A DNA stretch of 64,000 nt from Tetraselmis striata (lineage: Eukaryota; Chlorophyta; Chlorodendrophyceae; Chlorodendrales; Chlorodendraceae): positions 17,716 to 81,715 of the forward strand of contig VCJN01002158.1 of assembly GCA_006384855.1 (NCBI GenBank). The letters run 5' to 3'. This document shows, in pieces, positions 60,794 through 64,000 of the stretch. The notes beneath the pieces are model-generated. The model saw only the letters and a list, made by a program, of their open reading frames with translations. It made no database searches and was not told the DNA's origin. How positions within the stretch are numbered: the first letter of the stretch is position 1; every line of letters begins with the position of its first letter. Both the position numbers and the translations under genes were made by a program.

Positions 60794-61970
60794 CTAGCGC
60801 CTGGCCGCCGCCTTCCTATCAGCGAGCATCTTCTTTCCTTCACGCACTCCCTTGCGCTGCTCTCTCTCAAGGCGGGTCTGGGCAGCCCTAAGCATGCTGA
60901 CATCCCTCAGCATGCTGGGGGATTCCTTGTTGCTAACACCGCCGTACTTGCCTACTGTCCCATCGGCACGCCGGGGCTTCCGACCGTCTGGTTGCCTTGG
61001 GGTGGGAGAGCCAGCGGGGGTGGCTTCCGGCGTAACCTCTTCATGCGCCACGAAGAAGAACTGCCCAAAGCAACGAGACGAGAAGTCCGCCAGCCCGAGG
61101 AACCGCTCAAGCTCCTCGCAGGAGTTGATGACGAAGCCTCGGAGGGTGGAGCTCGCCGACGACGGCTCGTACTCCTTCATGCCCTCCCGGTAGGCGAGGG
61201 CCTCCAGGACGCCGACGCCAGTGACTCGCCACTCGGAATATTTGCCGGAGATGCCGCCCTTGGCGCCGACTAGGCCCTGGAAGACCTTGTAGCGCACCAC
61301 TGTCATCTCCGCCTCGACGTCCTGGGGGATGCAACGGCTGATGGCGTCATGCTTGCACGGCCGGCAGAGCGTGCCGGCCGGTATCCTGAAGGGCGGGCGG
61401 TGAACGGCAACAAAAAAGGTATAATGGCATGTAGCGAATACGAGTGGGATTACGAGTTAATTGGTATTATCAATAACCACCCAACCCCGCCGCCAGCGCT
61501 TTGGCACGCTGCAACACTCACTTGTAGAGCAGGCCGGTGGACTGCCCGCCATCGACGTCCGTGATGTTGAAGGCCTCCGCCTCGGCGAGGCAGGGCAAGC
61601 AGTAAGCGGCACCGCATGCGACGGTGCCGTGCTTAACGAGACGCTCCGGGGCCGTCAGGATGCGTCCGGTAGTCGGGGACAGCTCCAAATCGTCCTCCTC
61701 GTCGGTCCCCTCGTACTCCCACTCCGACCCACTACCCACCACGTCCTCGTCCTCATCCGAGGACATGTCCAGGAACCTGGTGCCGTCGTGGTTCGGGTAG
61801 CGGGGGTTGGTCCGGGCTGCGCGGCCATGTTGGCTGCAGGTGGGTGCCGCGCCCCCGCCGGTGCCATCCTCCCACTCGCGCTCTGCCACAGAAATACCCA
61901 TCCAGGGAAACGCGACTGAGGCACTGTAAAACACACTAGGAGAGAATCCACGAGGTAGAAAGTTTCCCAA
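60794..61970 (-). CDS. Second gene of the TIR element, acidic protein, two exons
   Basis: Exon 1 (61,970-about 61,520) has VAFPWMGISVAEREWEDGTG, NPRYPNHDGTRFLDMSSDED, LELSPTTGRILTAPERLVKH and CLPCLAEAEAFNITDVDGGQ, with a CxxC pair. A GTGAGT donor after 'LLY' and an acceptor CCCCAG at about 61,334 give exon 2 (about 61,333-60,794): DVEAEMTVVRYKVFQGLVGA, KGGISGKYSEWRVTGVGVLE, INSCEELERFLGLADFSSRC, FGQFFFVAHEE, then a basic tail to the stop. It may begin further upstream (frames to 62,398). No family is recognised; DNA-binding or accessory roles are guesses. The first exon is duplicated in broken form at 6,324-6,883. Confidence 0.5.
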
Positions 61971-62360
61971 TACACATGGCTAGGTCTCCTTACCGTGAAA
62001 GGCACTTTTCCTTGGCCGAGCAAAGCAGTTGCATTAATGCGAAGTTGAGGGATGAGGGTGGGTTGGAGTGCGCGTACTGTACAAGGTCTTGAGGGTGGCC
62101 ACGGAGATGCCGAACTGCTTGGCCTCTGAGGCCCGAGCAGCCGCGCCAGGCAGCCGAAAGTCCCGTTTTGGGTCCATTGCGCCCCCGCGGGGGCCAGTGC
62201 TTCGGTTGGTTGCGGGGGGGTGGGTGGCTGTGACTGAGAATGTGGCAGGGTGACGAGTGGGTTGGCATGTACATGGCGCTGTGCCGCACCCGCACGCGTG
62301 CAGTTGAGTGGGCGGAAAACGGTATTTTGGATGTAACATCTTCGGGCAGTTTTCGCTCTA

Positions 62361-62388
62361 CGGTACGGGTTACCGCGGGAAGCGGTGT
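62361..62388 (-). repeat. Right terminal inverted repeat
   Basis: CTACGGTACGGGTTACCGCG then GGAAGCG; the same sequence is the outer end of the truncated copy at 7,168-7,196. Confidence 0.75.
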
Positions 62389-62390
62389 GG

Positions 62391-63149
62391 AGGGTCACCT
62401 TACTTCTTCTATGGTGGCAGGCGCACGATTATAAACATGTTTCTGAACGACCTGCTACTGCAGATGAGTTTATAACAATTGTGCGGAAGTCGACCGGAGT
62501 TCCCGACCTTCAACGTAAAGCCGGGGTACGGTTTAATGACCAGGTGCAAACGAATGCTGGAGTCGACAAGAGTCATGCAGACCTTATCGAATACGCTCGG
62601 GTGCTTAACAATACTCTTGCAAGGTCGCGTTACGAGATACCAAACGAGATGAAGTGCATCAAGTTCGCGGAGGGGCTTAATCATCCGAGACTGAAGAAGT
62701 TGTCGCACATTTATCTGACGGAGGAGAAACGCAAGTCAATCGACGTGACTCTTGGCGACCTGATAGACCACTGTAATGGTATTATCGAAGGTAGCAAGTC
62801 TCGGCGAGAAGGCCAAGTACAAGAACGGCAGTACTCCGGACGCCGCCGACAGGAGCCGACTCGACGACGGGCGCAGCGGGGAGCGGTACTCGCAGTAAGC
62901 GCAAGTCCAAGGGCAGGAACGAAGCGACTTGCGGAGGAGGAGACGCCGCTCAGGTCGACGACCAAAAAGGGCAAGCCGACTTGGAAGGACGGCAAGCCGC
63001 TCACAGGCGCGGCGCTGCGGAGAAAGCATGAGTACGACAGTATGGCCAAGAAGCTTGCAAAAGCCAAGGTCAGTGAACACTTCAATAACCGCACTTGTTT
63101 TAAATGCGGTAAGGAGGGTCATGTGTTCAGAGACTGTCCGAATAAATAG
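62391..63149 (+). CDS. Retrotransposon gag fragment with CCHC zinc knuckle
   Basis: Open from the right end of the TIR element. It reads DYKHVSERPATADEFITIVR, NAGVDKSHADLIEYARVLNN, RYEIPNEMKCIKFAEGLNHP and SHIYLTEEKRKSIDVTLGDL, then a basic linker, then the zinc knuckle CFKCGKEGHVFRDC and a TAG stop. The helical part followed by CX2CX4HX4C is the normal gag layout of LTR retrotransposons. No start codon is credible because the 5' part is cut off by the transposon; the missing part may be the ORF left of 57,527. Confidence 0.8.
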   Translation, partial: RVTLLLLWWQAHDYKHVSERPATADEFITIVRKSTGVPDLQRKAGVRFNDQVQTNAGVDKSHADLIEYARVLNNTLARSRYEIPNEMKCIKFAEGLNHPRLKKLSHIYLTEEKRKSIDVTLGDLIDHCNGIIEGSKSRREGQVQERQYSGRRRQEPTRRRAQRGAVLAVSASPRAGTKRLAEEETPLRSTTKKGKPTWKDGKPLTGAALRRKHEYDSMAKKLAKAKVSEHFNNRTCFKCGKEGHVFRDCPNK

Positions 63150-63360
63150 GGGTGCCCTGCAGCTGCTGGTAATGACAGACCTGTAGCTGGGGACTTAAAT
63201 GCTGAGCATGCATGTAACACATGATGTGGATGATGTAATTCCTTCTGTTCTTGTAACTGACGATGTACCGTCGGATATTGCTCCAGCCCTCTTGATGATG
63301 CACCTACTGATACGTTTACACGTAGTAAAGCATCTGATACAGATACGAAAAGCATACTCG

Positions 63361-64000
63361 TTACAACAACTCGAAAACCGGATGCAACTTCAATCCCGGA
63401 GGTAACTGTAACCGGAAACTATAATTGCCAATTTTCTCAATAATGGGAAAAGGACCCAACTGCCTATCCATTAACCTTTGGTTAGGTTGGCCTTTGATTT
63501 TCAACAAGCGAGGTACAACACTCACTTTATCTCCAACATTGAAGATGGGAACATCCCTCTGTTGCCTTTCGGTAGGGCGAACAGTCAACTCATCTTTATG
63601 AATTGCCAAAATCGATTTGACTAAGTCATGGATTTCTTTCATATCCTGGATTTTCTGTTGAGCACTGACTGCCATAGGTATTGTTGGCCTCATGGCAAAC
63701 AAAAAGTCATGAGGTGTTTCCGGATTAAATCCGTAATTTACCACAAACGGTGTATGCTCAATAGCAAGTGCACGATTAGAATTATATGAAAATTCCATCA
63801 ACGGCAATTGATCAACCCAATTGGTGCCATCAAAGCAACAAAACGCTCGAGCCAGTTCTTAGACAATGGCATTGATTCTTTCAGTAAAACCATCTGTTGT
63901 AGGTTGCTGCCCACTAGGCATATTCAACTTAGTGCCTAAGCGGCGCCACTAGGTCTGCCAAAAAGACGACATAAATCTGGGATCACGGTCCGAAACTCTA
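63361..64000 (-). pseudogene. Decayed Ty3/gypsy integrase (core to C-terminus)
   Basis: The minus strand from the window edge reads SDRDPRFMSSFWQ, a TAG, WRRLGTKLNMPSGQQPTTDG, FTERINAIV, a TAA, ELARAFCCFDGTNWVDQLPL, MEFSYNSNRALAIEHTPFVV and, near the end, GPFPIIEKIGNYSFRLQLPP with HPVFELL and stop. The integrase core strips (SDRDPRF, TDGFTERIN with the catalytic Asp of SDRD) and the GPF/HPVF C-terminal strip are clear. Two in-frame stops (about 63,949 and 63,859) make it a pseudogene. It continues beyond the window and is opposed in direction to the gag at 62.4-63.1 kb. Confidence 0.85.

Larger units (their letters stand above)
57527..62388 (+). mobile_element. TIR DNA transposon of unassigned superfamily, two convergent genes
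   Basis: The left end CGCTTCCCGCGGTAACCCGT (57,527) and the inverse of the right end (62,361-62,388) agree over about 28 bp with one mismatch (ACGGTAG versus ACCGTAG). A further copy of the right end is at 7,166-7,202. Inside, a plus-strand gene (57,763-60,520) with transposase-like features and a minus-strand gene (61,970-60,794) converge on a C run at 60,619-60,643. Exact outer bases and target duplication are not resolved: the inverted match may extend as ACA(T/C)CGC, with GG or GA as a 2-bp candidate. A truncated second copy lies at 6,160-7,202. Confidence 0.7.

Overview
The window looks like nuclear DNA of a green plant-lineage eukaryote, most likely a GC-rich chlorophyte alga. The genes are split by GT-AG introns. 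Two host genes belong to families known in plants and algae: an IRE-type AGC kinase with the DTSYF tail motif, and a TFIIS-centre/SPOC protein. The rest is mobile DNA, much of it GC-rich, with about 39 G or C homopolymers of 13 nt or more. I see no bacterial gene order, no CRISPR array and no rRNA gene.

Layout. 1-4.5 kb: minus-strand, many-exon, partly broken CACTA/tnp2-like transposase gene; 4.8-5.6 kb: unrecognised ORFs. 6.2-7.2 kb: truncated copy of a DNA transposon that is nearly complete at 57.5-62.4 kb. 8.1-14.0 kb: about 1 kb repeat interrupted by a young DIRS/PAT-type tyrosine-recombinase retrotransposon (8,512-13,421) with split direct repeats. 14.3-19 kb: gag-like ORFs, a SINE fragment, a complete 328-bp TRIM and two LTR remnants. 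20.4-23.4 and 40.6-44.1 kb: two inverted arms, each with a ~370-bp tandem array and a Cys-rich ORF, framing 17 kb. Between the arms: a BED/Tudor-like/tnp2-like transposase with a 30-bp minisatellite, two SINEs, a second copy of the 1-kb repeat, a small multi-exon gene (28.9-29.9 kb), the IRE-like kinase gene (30.9-37.9 kb, minus) and an unrecognised ORF.

Right side. 44.7-45.9 kb: a spliced gene with a 2OG-Fe(II)-oxygenase-like pattern. 46,229-47,358: an internally deleted Ty3/gypsy element with intact LTRs and target-site duplication. 48.1-53.4 kb: the TFIIS/SPOC gene. 54-56 kb: low-complexity repeats. 56.5-63.1 kb: an ORF cut by the 4.9-kb TIR transposon, followed by a zinc-knuckle gag. 63.4-64 kb: a decayed gypsy integrase.

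How it fits together: two or three host genes sit among nested insertions. Several insertions can be dated or oriented from the sequence alone because target-site duplications or uninterrupted copies of the target lie in the same window. Introns of both host and transposon genes carry long C runs on the sense strand, often directly after the donor site.
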